From assembly GCA_022478985.1 (NCBI GenBank), contig JAKSZP010006697.1, positions 62,001 to 126,000 on the forward strand: a stretch of DNA of 64,000 nucleotides. The letters run 5' to 3'. The position numbers and the translations under genes were made by a program. Below are positions 12,331 to 24,959 of this stretch, piece by piece (position 1 is the first letter of the stretch; each line of letters starts with the position of its first letter). Source of the stretch: Massospora cicadina (lineage: Eukaryota > Entomophthoromycota > Entomophthoromycetes > Entomophthorales > Entomophthoraceae). The notes under the pieces are model-generated. The model saw nothing but the letters and a program-made list of their open reading frames with translations. It had not been told where the DNA came from and searched no databases.

Positions 12331-12545
12331 AAAACTTAGTGCTTCTCAAAAACAGAATCCCTGCAGACCTTAGTACTCGATGAAAAAAGTTCAAGACTCA
12401 ATTTGACATTCAGTATCTATAGAGACTAAGGTCAAATCAATGGATTTATTGGGCAATAGTTTTCACGGATTGACTTTATACTATTCAGAGGGTATTTATA
12501 TATGGACTGATTTAACTTTTTTCCTGACAATGCCCACTAAAATTT
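12331..12545 (-). repeat. 3' LTR remnant of element G
   Basis: A block at about 12385-12510 (agttcaagactcaatttgacattcagtatc ... ttttcacggattgac in pieces) matches 19140-19250 in the right LTR of element G. The two lie either side of a minus-strand Ty3 gag-pol, so I read them as its LTR pair. Only part of the left copy is recognisable. Confidence 0.45.
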
Positions 12546-15040
12546 TTTAAGGGTTACATAACCTCAGAGAATCTTCCATGGACTTGATTAACAACTGTCT
12601 CTGCCTTGAAAGAGGAAATGGGGTTTCAGCACGGAGGTATATCTTAATAGGCTCCAGACCTTGATACATTAACCTTATGGACTCTTTCCCCAGCGTGATG
12701 ATGTTAGAAGAGTACTGTCTCCTAATTTTTATTCAGGAAGGAGGGGTTTTATGACTCTGGATTGTTCAGTTTTAATCTATAAAATCCCGCTAAGAATTTC
12801 ACCACCTGATCCTACAGCCTAAAATTCTCCTTTGCCAGCCTCCTAAATTCTAGACAGGCAATGTCACGAGTAGAAGTTTCTAATATATACTAGAGACTAG
12901 AGGGCTTTATGGGGTCCCAACTTTATAGACCTTTATAAGAGGATAAACCTAATAATTTGGTAATAGATTAATCAGTAAAGCATAAGAGCCTAGGGAGCTA
13001 ATCATCTCATCAGGGTAAATTAGTTTGTGCCATATTACAAAAAATCAAGATACATGTACCGTTAGCTCGCTATAAGGCCCATAGGTGGAAGAGTGATAGG
13101 GGGACATTAAGGCTCAATACGTCCCCATCAGCAAAAGAAGTTCTGGTACTAACTGTGACACAAAATTATACTTTTATCCTACAGAAGAACTTTTAGGCTA
13201 ACATGCCAGGTGACAACTTATTTAATAAAAGTGAGGCAGTTGTTTTTGCTATGGCATAGACTGCTGATGTGGCTTTATCCCATTTTGTGAAGCGATTGAT
13301 GGAAAGGATAATGTATCAGTATCTGTACATAGCAGTACTTAAGGGCCCTATTATATCAATATGGACGTTAGCAAAGGGTAAGGTTGGCCTTTTAAAAAAA
13401 TGCTAATATATCAGATTGGATGTACCTTGACTCGCCAAATAAGGCAGAATTTGATAAGATCATGAATAGAGTCAGACATGCACTCATAATTACATTGATC
13501 TTTAAATCACTGAAAGTGTTTTCTGAAGAGCGCCTTTCCCAATGGTGGTATGTGCCTCCAGGAAGGTTGAGGTCCAAGACAAGGGCAAACATAATTTAGC
13601 CAATATGTCCCTACACTTTTATAGACTAACCCTTCTTTGATATAAGTCTGTTACATTATTTGTTTTTAGTCACTGTTGAATATTAGTGGTTTCTCAAACC
13701 CACATATTAATTCACCCAATCAGCTCATATTTACATTTTCTAAACATATAAGGTTAGTATAGTAAGTGGTATAGCCATCATTGCTATGATGGATAGCCCC
13801 ACATAATGTACAATAGAAATTTATAATTTGTAATCAGAGTAATTGTTGAATAAGTCTCCCATTGGGATCCTCTTTTTCTATAAATACCTTAACAACACAT
13901 GATTTTTACAATTGTGAAGTCTTTACCATAGAGGAAAGGACAAAAATTCTTAATTGCCAATAGCACAGCCAGAAAGTCCATTTCCATAACACTATAGTTT
14001 TCACTTAGCTTTGGACATAGTTTTACCATAGTAAGCAAAAGGATGATTAGGAATGATTGGAGTCAAGTCATGTCAATATTTCTCTAACTACATTGTCACT
14101 GGCATACGTGAAAGTTATACCTGGTTTCTAACTCTTGGGATGGATTAGTATAGGAGCTGACATCAAGTCATCTCTCATAAAAAACAGCTTTTAAGATTCT
14201 TTTCATTGAAATGGGATCTCTTTGAGATGTAGATTTTCCAGTGGTTCTGTCAGTACAGAGGGGGTGTTAGACCACTTATCCAGTTTTTTAATGACCAAGA
14301 CAAAAGTTTCATGGGTGATGGCTTATAAGTTCTACTTCTCATTAACGAAAATTCTTCACTTAGAAAAAAGTTATTTAGGTGAATCCTAAAAATGTTTTTG
14401 TCCCTAGATAAATAAAGATAGGCCAAATTTCTAATTGCAAAAAGAGAGTACTCTTTATTTTTAAGAAACAAGATTATATGGGTGATTATATTGTATTCTA
14501 AGGTAAATCTATAAAATATCGCAGCTAAGATTTATACTCTTTAACAATTGATAATTCTGCGGCATTCTGGACACTTCTGTCAAGCTGGATTCAATTGCCA
14601 CATAGATTGGGTTTAAACCCTGATATTGGGGGGTTATAGTCGATTAACATTCACTGCACAAGTTGAGGTTCAGCTCCAATATCATGAGGCCTTGAACTTA
14701 ATTGCTATTATCCCCAACATAGGTTCTAATCATATCTTTAGATCAGGTTTTATTCCCTTCATAAGATACACAAAAATCTTTAATTTGGGTAGAAAAAGCA
14801 ACAGTCTCAGTGAGCTCACCAAATGAGGAATGAACTTTCATTAACATCAAACTATTTTAAAAAGACACGTATATTGCTAACCTAAACATCAAGGACATCT
14901 TCATTAGGGCAAGGAACTTGTCCTATAAGGGAAAAGTTCTTTCATGCTTGACCTTGTGGCCAAAGAATTCCATCTATGTCTAAAAAATCTCTTGGAGGGC
15001 TTCAGCTCTAAGGAAGCATCTTGCATAAAATCAAAGACTT
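12546..15040 (-). pseudogene. Element G RNase H and integrase region (decayed)
   Basis: This lies downstream (on the minus strand) of the G reverse transcriptase, where RNase H and integrase belong. Two minus-strand stretches of 60-73 codons are open (14250-14471 and 13392-13592), but I can match neither residue by residue to RNase H or integrase, so the call rests on position. The region is AT-rich and broken by stops throughout. Confidence 0.4.
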
Positions 15041-15460
15041 CAGTAGATGTTGAAAGATGTTTTTAGTAGGTATGGTCAAAATGATAACACATCCAAATAG
15101 AATAATACACAAGAAATTTAAAAGTTATAAATCGTACCGTCCATTGCCCATTAGAAGGCTGTAGTGAAGTTGCACAACCCCTGGGCATGTGGGTCGCTAA
15201 AATAGCCCTTCACTGTAGATCATCGCGCATTTTTATCTGTCTTCAGGAGCAAGTTTAATTTCTAATATATCTGCTGGCAATATCCATAGTTGAGATAGCC
15301 TAGGACCAAGCCAAAAGCTGGAGAGAGTTGTCAATATGAAGTATTAGGTTACTGTCTTTCAGGCTATTAAGTTTGGTGCCCTGTAATCTATCATGACGCA
15401 ATGCCTCCATCTTTTTTGTATACCAAAAGTAGGGGAGAAGCTCATGGGCTCTGAGGAAGC
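15041..15460 (-). pseudogene. Element G reverse transcriptase (decayed)
   Basis: On the minus strand, 15460 to 15370 translates to pieces that include MIDYRAPNLIA, the fingers motif (VIDYRALNK in typical Ty3 RTs), preceded by a FGIQK-like stretch. The palm motif lies near 15085-15105 as LFYLDVLSF, the YLDD box with its second aspartate changed to valine. The spacing between the two motifs fits one RT domain. It is clearly inactive. Confidence 0.75.
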
Positions 15461-16444
15461 TTCAACAAGCTAGCCTTTAAGAACAATTTTCAAATTTTTA
15501 GTTCCTTAGGCTCCTTTGAATTTAGATTTCTGTTAGGCTCTGGCTTTAATGGGTAAGGTATAGCCATCGTCTGCACCTTATGCTAAACCTCTTCCTCATC
15601 CCAGACATAGGGCCCTTTGATAAAATGATGTAATATTACTCAAATAGAAACTGCCTTTTACCGTTGTTCAAGCTTAAGAGATACGCTGTACTTTACCTCA
15701 ACTTTTGCTAAGATAGTAAATTTATCAAGTCCTAAGTTGGTCAGAGATTCTCATCAAAAGATAAAGTAAAGTTGGTCAACTGGTAGAGTATGGACATAAG
15801 ATGTTGGATTTTGAGTCGCTGTCTAGGGGTTGAATGGTGAGCTTAGCCACCAAAATGGTAATAGGTTCTTAAATTCAGGATCAAATATGCCAGACAAGTC
15901 AGAGGTTCATGTATAGAAATTAATGTCTTTATAAACCTTTAATCAGTTGGGCGTAAGGTATAGTGACTTTATTCCAATCTTCACCAGAATCTGAGATTAA
16001 GAGAAAATGCTACATCATTGAAAGGTAAAATAGGCAGCCCCTCTTGAGAATCAACTGTGAAAAAAGATATCTTGGCCTTAAAGTACAATTACTTTTTGTT
16101 CAGCCGTTAATGGACTTGGGATGCTCCAGTTAGCAACTCCAGGGATTCTTTCCATCCTATCTCTGACCAGGTTCTGAATGATTTGTGGAATGAGGTACAC
16201 AGTATGGAGAAATATTTATCTTTGTGATTAATCTTGGTGTCAAACTTGACCATGATTTCATGCCTTTGAGTAACTTATAGATATGGTTGCCAAGAAGCAG
16301 CTAAGCAGTTGTTACCAAAGGCCCAAACTGGATGGGCAGCAAAGAGTAAGCCAGAGGTATCTAGCGCGAGAGGGTCGGCGGTTCCATATTTCAAAGTATG
16401 ATACAATTGGGAGTGATCTTAATCCTCTTCATAGGTGGGAAACA

Positions 16445-16490
16445 TATCGTTGAATCGGAGCCATTGTCAACAATATCCAGGATCTTAACC
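16445..16490 (-). pseudogene. Element G aspartic protease motif
   Basis: The minus-strand reading ILDIVDNGSDSTI is a retropepsin active site in which DTG has become DNG. It lies about 1 kb upstream of the RT and 1.4 kb downstream of the collagen-like gag tract, the expected gag-pro-RT order. The rest of the protease could not be read. Confidence 0.65.
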
Positions 16491-16499
16491 TTAGGCACC

Positions 16500-18580
16500 A
16501 CTCCTCTACATAATGTGACATTTAAGCCAAAGTGAGGGATCAAAAGATAGCACTAATACAATAGGCTTGTAGAGGGTGTTAGAGAGTTACTTAAAGAAAA
16601 TATATGATGAATTAATTAAGATAAATTGAAGCCAAATCATCAACAAATAGTGTTGTGATGTTAAAATATCAGGAGAAAACATGACAAAACATACAGGCTA
16701 TAGAAAGTTCTGTAATAATTATCTGAGTGTAAATTTGTCAGCTTATGGAGCCTTATACTCTAAGCTGATGCCTAATTTTCCGCCTTACCTATATTCTCCT
16801 TCCAATATTGACTCACTAGGTGGCTGAACAAGCCACAATAATAGCAGGGGGCACATGGATTTATAATTTAAATTTTTACAACGGCATTGCTATTTTATTA
16901 AATTCCTTTATTAGATATGATATAATGGGTATCCAGTTTGGGAAGTTCCATGATAGCTTCCTTGATATCAAGGATCGATTTAGAAAGCTTAGTAACCCCT
17001 TGGAAGTTGAGAACGAGGTGTTAGTCAAAAGATAAGCAAAACTACTATGGTATTGCATTAAGGTAACATTGTCACAGGATTCTAAGTCCTGAGCTTCATA
17101 ATAGATTTGGTTAGCAAAGTTGGTGTAGAATTCCCCTTTTTAGATGTATGCGCATGAAGGTTCTTTTCTAATAGTACCAGATCATGCTGCTACTAAATCT
17201 TTTTTAAGGGCTGCCTTCACTTAATCTCAATAATTATTTTAAATAAGTATTGCATCATTTTACTCACAGTATTATTGGTAAGACAGTTCTGAGTGTTGAA
17301 CTTTTTGTCTATTGGTGGCTAGCTCCATAGCCCCTTTTTACAAAAAGTGGACTATCTAAATATTTTCCTTACCAGCGAAATAGTTCTCCTTAAATTAAGG
17401 CATGAAAGAAGTTGACAGTTTCGGAGTAAACATGTTACAGCTGGAGTTGAGGGTTTCCAGTTTCTGAAGGTTCATTATCAAAAAAGGTGTCACATGGGTG
17501 TGATCAAGTTGTTAAAGGAAATTAAGATCCTTTTGCAGATTTTCACCCTAGTTGTCCACATAATTAATGGAAACCTTAAAGCTTATTGCCTGATGATTTT
17601 TAGATTTTTGGTTATTTGATTGGCAAGTTTGTTCAATAAGCATCTTGTTAAGTTTCTAATTTAGGATTTATTAGGCAAATTGACAAATTTTAGCATCCAA
17701 AGTAGCTTGATGGGTTAGCTTACTAGAGACCATATTTAAACATTTATTTTGTATAATAAAAGTTTTGGTCATAAAAGGCATTCAAGGTTAATCTAGGTTT
17801 ATAATAGTTTCCTTCAATGTACATCCAATTCCCACAAACCACCCCATCAGTTGCGTGCCCTAATTCTAATCCAGTCTTCATAACCCTTGTGTTGGGTTGA
17901 CTCAATGTGCTTAGGGTCCCCAGGAGGTTTTGAGGTCTTATTTAAGCCTCTGGGTCCTTCTGGGCCTTGAGGACCTTTGAGACCAATAGGTTTAGAAGGC
18001 CCTTCTTAGACGTGCACCTCAAAAGTAGATTGGGCATTAGCTCTTTCATTGAGCTGGCAATCTAATTAGCTAACTCTTAAATCTGAGAGTCATAGGTTTG
18101 CTATTGCTTATTCAACTGAGCCAATAATCTGGCCTCAGCTTGTTCCAACTGTCCTCATAAAGTTGCTGAGGCGTTAGTAATCTTACAAAATATTTTGTTC
18201 AATGGTATCATAAACTGCACTATCAATTCAAACAATTTATTTTGAAACTCCTTGATTTCCCTTTGAATGTCCAGAATAGCTTCTCAATTGCCTATCCAAA
18301 ATTGGAAGCAGTTTCATATATTTCAAGGACTTGTTAATGAAGCTGATAAGTTAGACTAATTTTTTGGTTCAACATATTGTGCAATTCCAAATGTTGCAAT
18401 TGTTGGTGATATTAGGATAGATAAACAGTCGGAGGCAGATGTGGTTTAGTTAACCCTCACTGTTTTACTTTTAGGGCGGCAGTAGTGCATAAGCACATAA
18501 GTTTTCTGTAACTTGGGTGGACCATCTTCAATTAGATCATCCTCCAAATTGTAGCGCTCCATAAAGTAAGGCTTCCACAT
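16500..18580 (-). pseudogene. Element G gag with coiled coil and collagen-like tract
   Basis: The minus-strand frame opens at an ATG (18580-18578), 229 nt after the primer binding site, with a clean start MWKPYFMERYNLEDDLIEDG. A helix-rich stretch with coiled-coil character follows at about 18340-18040 (for example GQLEQAEARLLAQLNKQ). Then comes a Gly-X-Y tract at 18003-17913. The rest, down to the protease, is not readable. The start resembles element I near 41565-41630 (YQLRDEIYINEDK). No zinc knuckle was found. This is a Gag by position; the collagen-like part is unusual for Gag. Confidence 0.6.
17913..18003 (-). repeat. Collagen-like Gly-X-Y tract in element G gag
   Basis: About ten consecutive triplets with Gly or a one-step Gly mutant at position one. 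Triplets include GPS, GLK, GPQ, GPE, GPR, GLN and GDP, rich in proline at X as in collagen. It starts 806 nt downstream of the primer binding site. The same kind of tract occurs 782 nt downstream of the primer binding site in element I. Confidence 0.75.
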
Positions 18581-18808
18581 TCTCAGCTAATTTGGCTGAT
18601 ACATCTGATAGGATGCAGCTTCAGAGACTAGAAGTTAGATGTTATTAGCACACTAACGATTGTAAGTTTTTATATTCTATATATATTTTTTGTGAGGTTG
18701 AAAAGGACCCATCTTGTCACACTTTTATCTTCCTCCACTTAGTGTAATGTTATCTCAGTTGGTATTATTTTCATCAGGAAGATATGTATTTACTATTACC
18801 CTTAGAAG

Positions 18809-18828
18809 GTATCTAGCAGGGAGCACCA
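18809..18828 (-). promoter_or_regulatory. Primer binding site of element G
   Basis: The minus strand reads TGGTGCTCCCTGCTAGATAC directly after the LTR end. It begins TGG, the complement of the tRNA CCA end, and shares TGGTGCTC with the binding sites of elements B, E and K1. Minus-strand cDNA synthesis would start here. Confidence 0.6.
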
Positions 18829-18829
18829 G

Positions 18830-19290
18830 TTTTGTGTTTTTATAGTTTTTTAGCTAATTTATTCAGATATTAAATGATTATTAGGCTTTGAGAGTAACAG
18901 GGCTTCCTATTGGGATTATTGTCACTAGAAAGAATACACTTTCAGTAGAAATATAAACCAGGCAAGATATAGTAAAAGAAATTTTTTATTTAATTAAACA
19001 AGGGTATAGTTATAGTCTTTGAGGGGACATGCCTTTATCCTAGATAGTGGTTCCTTTGATTGGCAATATCATTCCAAATCCTCAAGGGATCATTGTAGCT
19101 TGTTTGTGAAGGGATTTGACCAATCATACTTTATGAAGGAGTTTCAGACTCGATTTGACACTTTGTAACATTGTAGATTAGTCAATTTACCTTATTCATT
19201 GAGTGGTAGTTTCCATGGATTGACGGCCCACTCTTTAGAGGTTCAAAAATATAAAATAATCTGAACTTGGTTATTCCCAACACTGTGCTA
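18830..19290 (-). repeat. 5' LTR of element G (approximate)
   Basis: It abuts the primer binding site on its low-coordinate side and matches the left remnant at 12385-12510. The upstream end is set only by loss of similarity near 19290. Confidence 0.5.
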
Positions 19291-20504
19291 CGGGTTTCTC
19301 TGCAGCCAAAAACCATTTATAAATATAAACTAAAAACCCAAAGGCCAATTTACAATAAATATGTATAGGCGCATTTTGGAAATCTTAATAGTTAAGACGC
19401 ATGTAAATGATATATCAACTTTTTCATAAAAAATCGCAGCTTTAACATTATAAAGCATTCTGTATAGTTTATATAATAAACTTTGATAAATTAGACATAT
19501 GAGCTTACTATTTGGCACATCTCTGAGGATCAGTAAGAAGCTGATAAGTTATAATAGAAAAATAATATATAAAATTTACTCAAGTCCATGGCTGGATCAA
19601 ACATATTGCGAGAACCATTTATTACTTTTACTATTATCCAAAATTATGTAGTTATGGAGGTATTATCTTTTTGTGACAGAAGACAGCATTATTCTTAAAG
19701 ATAGACTTAAAAATAGGTCATAATAATTGGCTTTTATTATAAAAATTATATTAAAGAATTTACTGATGACTAACCCTACTGAGGACAGCTATTTTTTACT
19801 ATATAGTGGGATATGGGACAAAGAAGCAGAAAACGTATGTGTGAGAATTGTATGTTCAAAGATCAAATCTGTCCAAGATCCTAGAATTAAGAACGATTTT
19901 GGATTGCAAACTCAATGTCATGTAATCTAGTGGGTCATTCAAATGAAGGATCCTAGTACATTTAGGGCGCATGAATTCAGTGTGTTAGTTTAATGCATTC
20001 CTCGGATTTTTTAGGCGAAGTTTGAACCTAGTTAGCTCTTTATAAGGCAGTTATGTAAACTGGAACTGATTTTAAGCTTTTGAAGGCAACTGCTTATTAG
20101 ATATGATTTGAAAGGCTTGAGATCCCTGATTCCAGGACTCATCTTTAGAATCATTTATTTTTGTTTTAAAGGGAGAAGAGATAGGTATGGCAATTAATTG
20201 GGAGGAGGATGCCAGAGGGTATCTTTAACTTAGATAACTCTTAAAAGGTTAATAGCCATTTTTCCCAGCTTTTATTGGATTTATAATTTTACCTGAGCTA
20301 TATAATCAAGTATCTTTATTTTATATTTTGGTAGATGGCCATCAACAATTTAGACCTTAAACTTTCAAATTAACCAGCCACCAACAACATGGTTAAAATA
20401 ATTAAAACTATGAAATATACAAAAAATATAACCTATTTGCCAAAACCAATTGGAAATCAAATTGCCCAAAAAACTACAATTAACTAATCACCTAAAACCA
20501 TTTA
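19291..20504. other. AT-rich spacer, nothing recognised
   Basis: Very AT-rich DNA with short chance frames on both strands (62-67 codons). No domain, tRNA or repeat was recognised. Confidence 0.6.
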
Positions 20505-20509
20505 CCCTA

Positions 20510-21658
20510 TGTAAAAATTTACTCTTTGGTTGTTATTGGAAAGCAACCCAGTACCCTTTTTACTGCACAGGTTTGAATTCCTCATGCACTTTATCGTGTT
20601 GTATAGTTTGTATTATTAATTGATAATATATGGAGACTATTATCCATAGTTAAGATTGTACTATATTTTGGCCCAACGCTTGGCCAGTATTTATGATTAA
20701 ATACTCTTGAAGTTTTACTCATTGGGTTTTGTTCCATATGCTCTTGTCCACCTGATCTTTGGTAAGATACCCCAGTGACAGTCTCTCTCAGCCCAACACA
20801 CAGTTCAAAGCTATCCCTGATTGTGGTTCCTTCTTCTCTAAATCCCTGCTTAGATCTTTACTCTACTCTCTGTGAGTCTTCCAATTATTGCCCTCTGCAA
20901 TAATATTCTTGAGATAGAAAAACATAATAGAAGCTGATAGTCTAACTATACACTAAAAGGATTTTATTACTGTAAAGTACTGATTATCTAAAAGCTGGTT
21001 TTCTTCTGTAAAGTACTAGTTTTTTATTGTAAATCCTAGAGATTTTATAGTGGGGGATTCAGCTGTCTAACCCTCATTTACACCTCTTCAATGAAACAGT
21101 AGCCATTGATGGCGAATCTCCCATCCTCATCTCAGCAGTGATGGTCTTCCCATCCTGGCTAGGATTCTGTCATTGGAAATCCTCAATATCTCAGATGGAA
21201 AGATTTGGAAAACGTGTCCCTAACATTTTCCTCTCAATCCAAGAGAACCAATCATATTTGGCTAGCGACCTGATTAGGTAATTGAACTTATTACCCATTA
21301 AGACAGGTCATGCACCAACTTATTGATTCACTTTTTTCAGGCAGCAGTACTCACCTCACAACTTACTATTCATTCCCATTCAGTTGGTGATGAAACCTGA
21401 CTGATTCCAATTGGTACACATGATAATTAATCACTATCAGATGCCCCCATTTCATTGGCAACACCACCCGATAAGATCTTAAATATTTGTCTGGATTGAT
21501 CCCTGATGGATATGACCAGGCAAATATCCACAATCCCCTGAACGTAGTTCCTTTGAAACTCAGTCCAACCAATTTCCAATTCACTTCGCCTTAGGAAATT
21601 TTTCCCTAGAGATACCAGGTAATCTTTCAGGCTGGGAATATGGGAAAAAATCCTAACA
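20510..21658 (-). mobile_element. Solo LTR K2, TSD CCCTA
   Basis: On the minus strand the unit begins TGTTAGGATTTTTTCCCA and ends ATTTTTACA. It has the perfect 5-bp flank duplication CCCTA (20505-20509 and 21659-21663). It aligns with LTR K1 at 46561-47639 over its whole length; shared blocks include ggggcatctgata, gtaccaattgg and tttcatcaccaactga. It is slightly richer in GC than its surroundings, so it is younger than they are. No internal region is attached, so it is a solo LTR. A 72-codon minus-strand frame inside it (21366-21584) is not kept in K1 and is probably chance. Confidence 0.92.
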
Positions 21659-21663
21659 CCCTA

Positions 21664-24095
21664 TCAATTCACCCAGAAACTATATATCCCTCAGCAAAAA
21701 ATATACTTTTTATATAACCAAAAAATACTAACTGCTTACTAAACCTATGACCTCTCAGAATAAAAAAATAATACTAAAACTCTTAGCCAAAAAAAGGTAT
21801 GCAAAAAATTTAAAAATTTTGAACTTCTTTTTTATATTTCTACTTTTAATAAAGTAATTATAATCAAAAATACTATATTACCATCTAATAATCAATAGAA
21901 TATTTGTCCCAAATTATGCTATTTTTTGCTTCATTTGGTTGTGAGATGCGTCTCATACCCATACTATACAAAAAGCAACATACATAAAGCATACATACAT
22001 ACAATGAATTAAATCTATATAGATATAAATCTTGTTTAAGGGAGTTGGGTGAAAAATGAGCAAAAAGTCATGTTTTAAAAAGATAAAGCTGTGACTTAGC
22101 ACCTAACCACCACATGGCTTGATTTTTTCTTTGCGCCAGATGGTGGTATTGAGATTTGAGTCCCTTTTTTCTCCTGAATCTAAGTTTCTGTTAGATGAAT
22201 GGGATGGCTAACAGACTGACAATCTTAAATTTTATTCATCTAGAGCATTTTGATAATTTTACTAAATAAAAGCATCATAAAAACACTAGCTACTCTTAGT
22301 TTACTACATATAAAATTTTGGTTGACCCATATCAGGTTCAGAATTTTTTATAAAAGGTATTTTATACTATCCTGAGATTAGCTTCATACTCAGAAGTAAA
22401 AATACCTTATAAATAAAGAATGGTAAACTAAAGCTAATAGTCTAACATCTTTGAAAATATTATACAAAGAAGAGATATTTCAGTTCTTAAAGTATAAAAC
22501 AGAGATTTAAAGGTAAAAGTTATTAAAGATTTTGGTTATTAATGCCAACTAAATACTTTTATCATAGCCATTTACTCACCATATTACTTTGAAGATACAT
22601 CAATTCTGTATTTAAGCCATCTGAGCAAAAAAGATAAGATACTTACACTGAAAAGCCTTTTAACACTAACTCATGATCAAAGAAGAAGAAGCTAGTATAA
22701 AAAACTGTCATTATGTTTAAGTTAAAACCACTTTAGTATAAGTAATATATCTAAGATATTATTCCACGTTCTATCTAATTATACCTTAAGTAAAATTCTA
22801 TTTTAGAGTTTAGGTCAGTTATCACTATGAAAATATATTTTATGGCTAAACCAAAGGTTGTGGTTTATCTATGAGCTTTTAGATAATTAGAATGGTAGTA
22901 ATTTTAATATAGTTATATATATATAATACTAGGGTTGAAAATAACTTGTTGGGTATTAGTTACAGGTATTAGGCTTTACATGCTAAAAATAGATTTTAAT
23001 AAGTATTAAAACTATACATTTTAATAAAATATATTTTTTGGCACTAGTGGTGCCCAATCCAAAAGGGTGAGGACATTTTGACGTATACTTACAGTTTTCT
23101 TTGTTTATTTGTTATAGGATTTGTTTTCTAAATCATATAAAAATTATATTAATGTCACAACATAAAAGTTCACGATTTTCAAACTTCTTTTATCACCTAA
23201 TAAATTAAGTTTTAGCTTGCCAATATTTTCTGATATCTATATATAAAGCCTAGAAAGCAATGCTTTTAAAGCTACTAAGTTTACTTTTAAGACTTTAATT
23301 CAGGGTCTACAAACTGTGCTTTTAGGTGCACCTTGCTTAGCACTATTGTTACACTACGGTACTAAAAAAGTTAATATATATAGAAAAGAGCTTTAATTTC
23401 ATATTTAAAGCATGCTTTTCTACAGAGCATATTTAGCCTCTTTCTTATTGTAAATGAAAAGTGCAAGATTTTTTGTTAGATAGTAAAAAAACTTCAATCT
23501 GAAGTATGTTAAGCTGACCTACCATAGAAAAATGGCAAGATCTTCCTTTAAATCTACCTTTAACATTAATAGAGATTTGCTTTATAGTTATATGTTTGTT
23601 AATATTTGTTTTCTTAAGAAAGAGTCAAAGATTACTATCCTGGGATATAATTAGCATTATGCAAAAAAATTTAGATAAAATATACGTTCTTTGTTTCTAT
23701 AATCATTAGATTCTATACCATATGATTAAGGCTCAATGATAGCTTTCTGTGGTCTATACGCTTTTCAGGCGGGTAACAAGATTATTAAAAACCTATACTA
23801 TGATCTTGTGGTCAGAAATGATAGTAATTAAAAAACACCCAAAAGGTATATTCTAATATAAATTTTAGTAATTACTATTTTTATCAAGGTAAAGGAAGAC
23901 GCAATGTTAGATAATCAGTTCTCATTGCTTATTAAGAACTTTTCATTTTGTGAGAGAGTTGGCTATCATTATAATATTTTTAACTTCAACTCATTGTATA
24001 GCGTAAAACATAAACATCTACTAACTATAGTAAAGATGCTATTATTGCATAAAAAATTAGTTTAGTATCATAACAAATAATTAAGCATATTTTAC
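21664..24095. other. AT-rich spacer with a retroelement-junction motif
   Basis: AT-rich DNA without supported genes. The one notable piece is 23041-23074 (gcactagtggtgcccaatcc then aaaagggtgagga), which matches 39617-39648 in reverse complement. It resembles an LTR end joined to a primer binding site TGGTGCCCAA(C/T)CC. No coding sequence follows it here. Confidence 0.5.
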
Positions 24096-24818
24096 TGGCA
24101 GACAATTACAAGTCCATTGTATAAAAAATGTGGTTTGGAGGCAAGCGATGAAGAGATCAGCCAAAAGACCCTGGGTGATTTCCAGTGGAACCCCTTTAAT
24201 TGGGGTAACACTTTTACTAGTAATATCAGGCAAATACCATGATTTCAGGTAGTGGAATTGCACAACTATGTGCAAATTCTGGGGAGTCCATTGGAGGCTT
24301 CTCCCCAGGCCCCATCTAATTTATTACAATCTACCCCACTATGACTGGAAACCTTTGATATGTTGGAAGGGGTCCTGTAAGGCGAAAAAAATTTCTCTCC
24401 TTCTGATTGGTCTAAATTCAATAAATGCATGCCTCATGGGTTCATATTCTCAGCTGTCACTTCACCACCTGCCCTTGTATTTAAGCGAGGTTAGTTGTAA
24501 CTAATCTGATAGGTTGATAGCCCATATTACCTAATTTAAGCTTTACTATGCAGTCCAAAACTTGAGCCTTGACATTTTAATTACTAAGTATCAACTTATT
24601 AAGAGGTTTTGCTTCTTACCGCCGCAAAATTTAATAAAATCTTTATAAAAACCAAAAAACTTTAAGTTATTTTATTTATATTAAATTTAATTATAAATGG
24701 TCTACCAACTCCCCTGTATATTCAACATAGCATTAGAGTGAACCTTCTCCTGCGAAATTAATTTGAAAATCCAGGGCAGAAAAGCATCTGCGAGCATCAA
24801 AACCCCCTAAGTCCTCTG
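24096..24818 (+). repeat. 5' LTR of element B
   Basis: Begins TGGCAGACAATTACAAG and ends just before the primer binding site at 24820; about 723 bp. Its partner is 29924-30640. Long blocks are shared, such as tggaggct(c/t)ctccccaggcc and gtgaaccttctcctgcgaaa. The two copies differ by many substitutions, so the insertion is old. No convincing target duplication was found. Confidence 0.9.
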
Positions 24819-24819
24819 G

Positions 24820-24837
24820 TGGTGCTCACTACAGGGG
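24820..24837 (+). promoter_or_regulatory. Primer binding site of element B
   Basis: TGGTGCTCACTACAGGGG lies one base after the LTR. It is the complement of a tRNA 3' end (…GAGCACCA). The same 18 bases, on the minus strand, are present in element E at 61159-61176. Confidence 0.8.
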
Positions 24838-24959
24838 ATTCTATACACCATAAACCTTTTTATAGTGAGTTGGTTGAGGTAAGCCACCCTTACAACATCC
24901 TCGCAGCTTCTTAACCCAGTTAGCCGCTGTATAACAACAGCTAGCAAATTCTCTATCTA

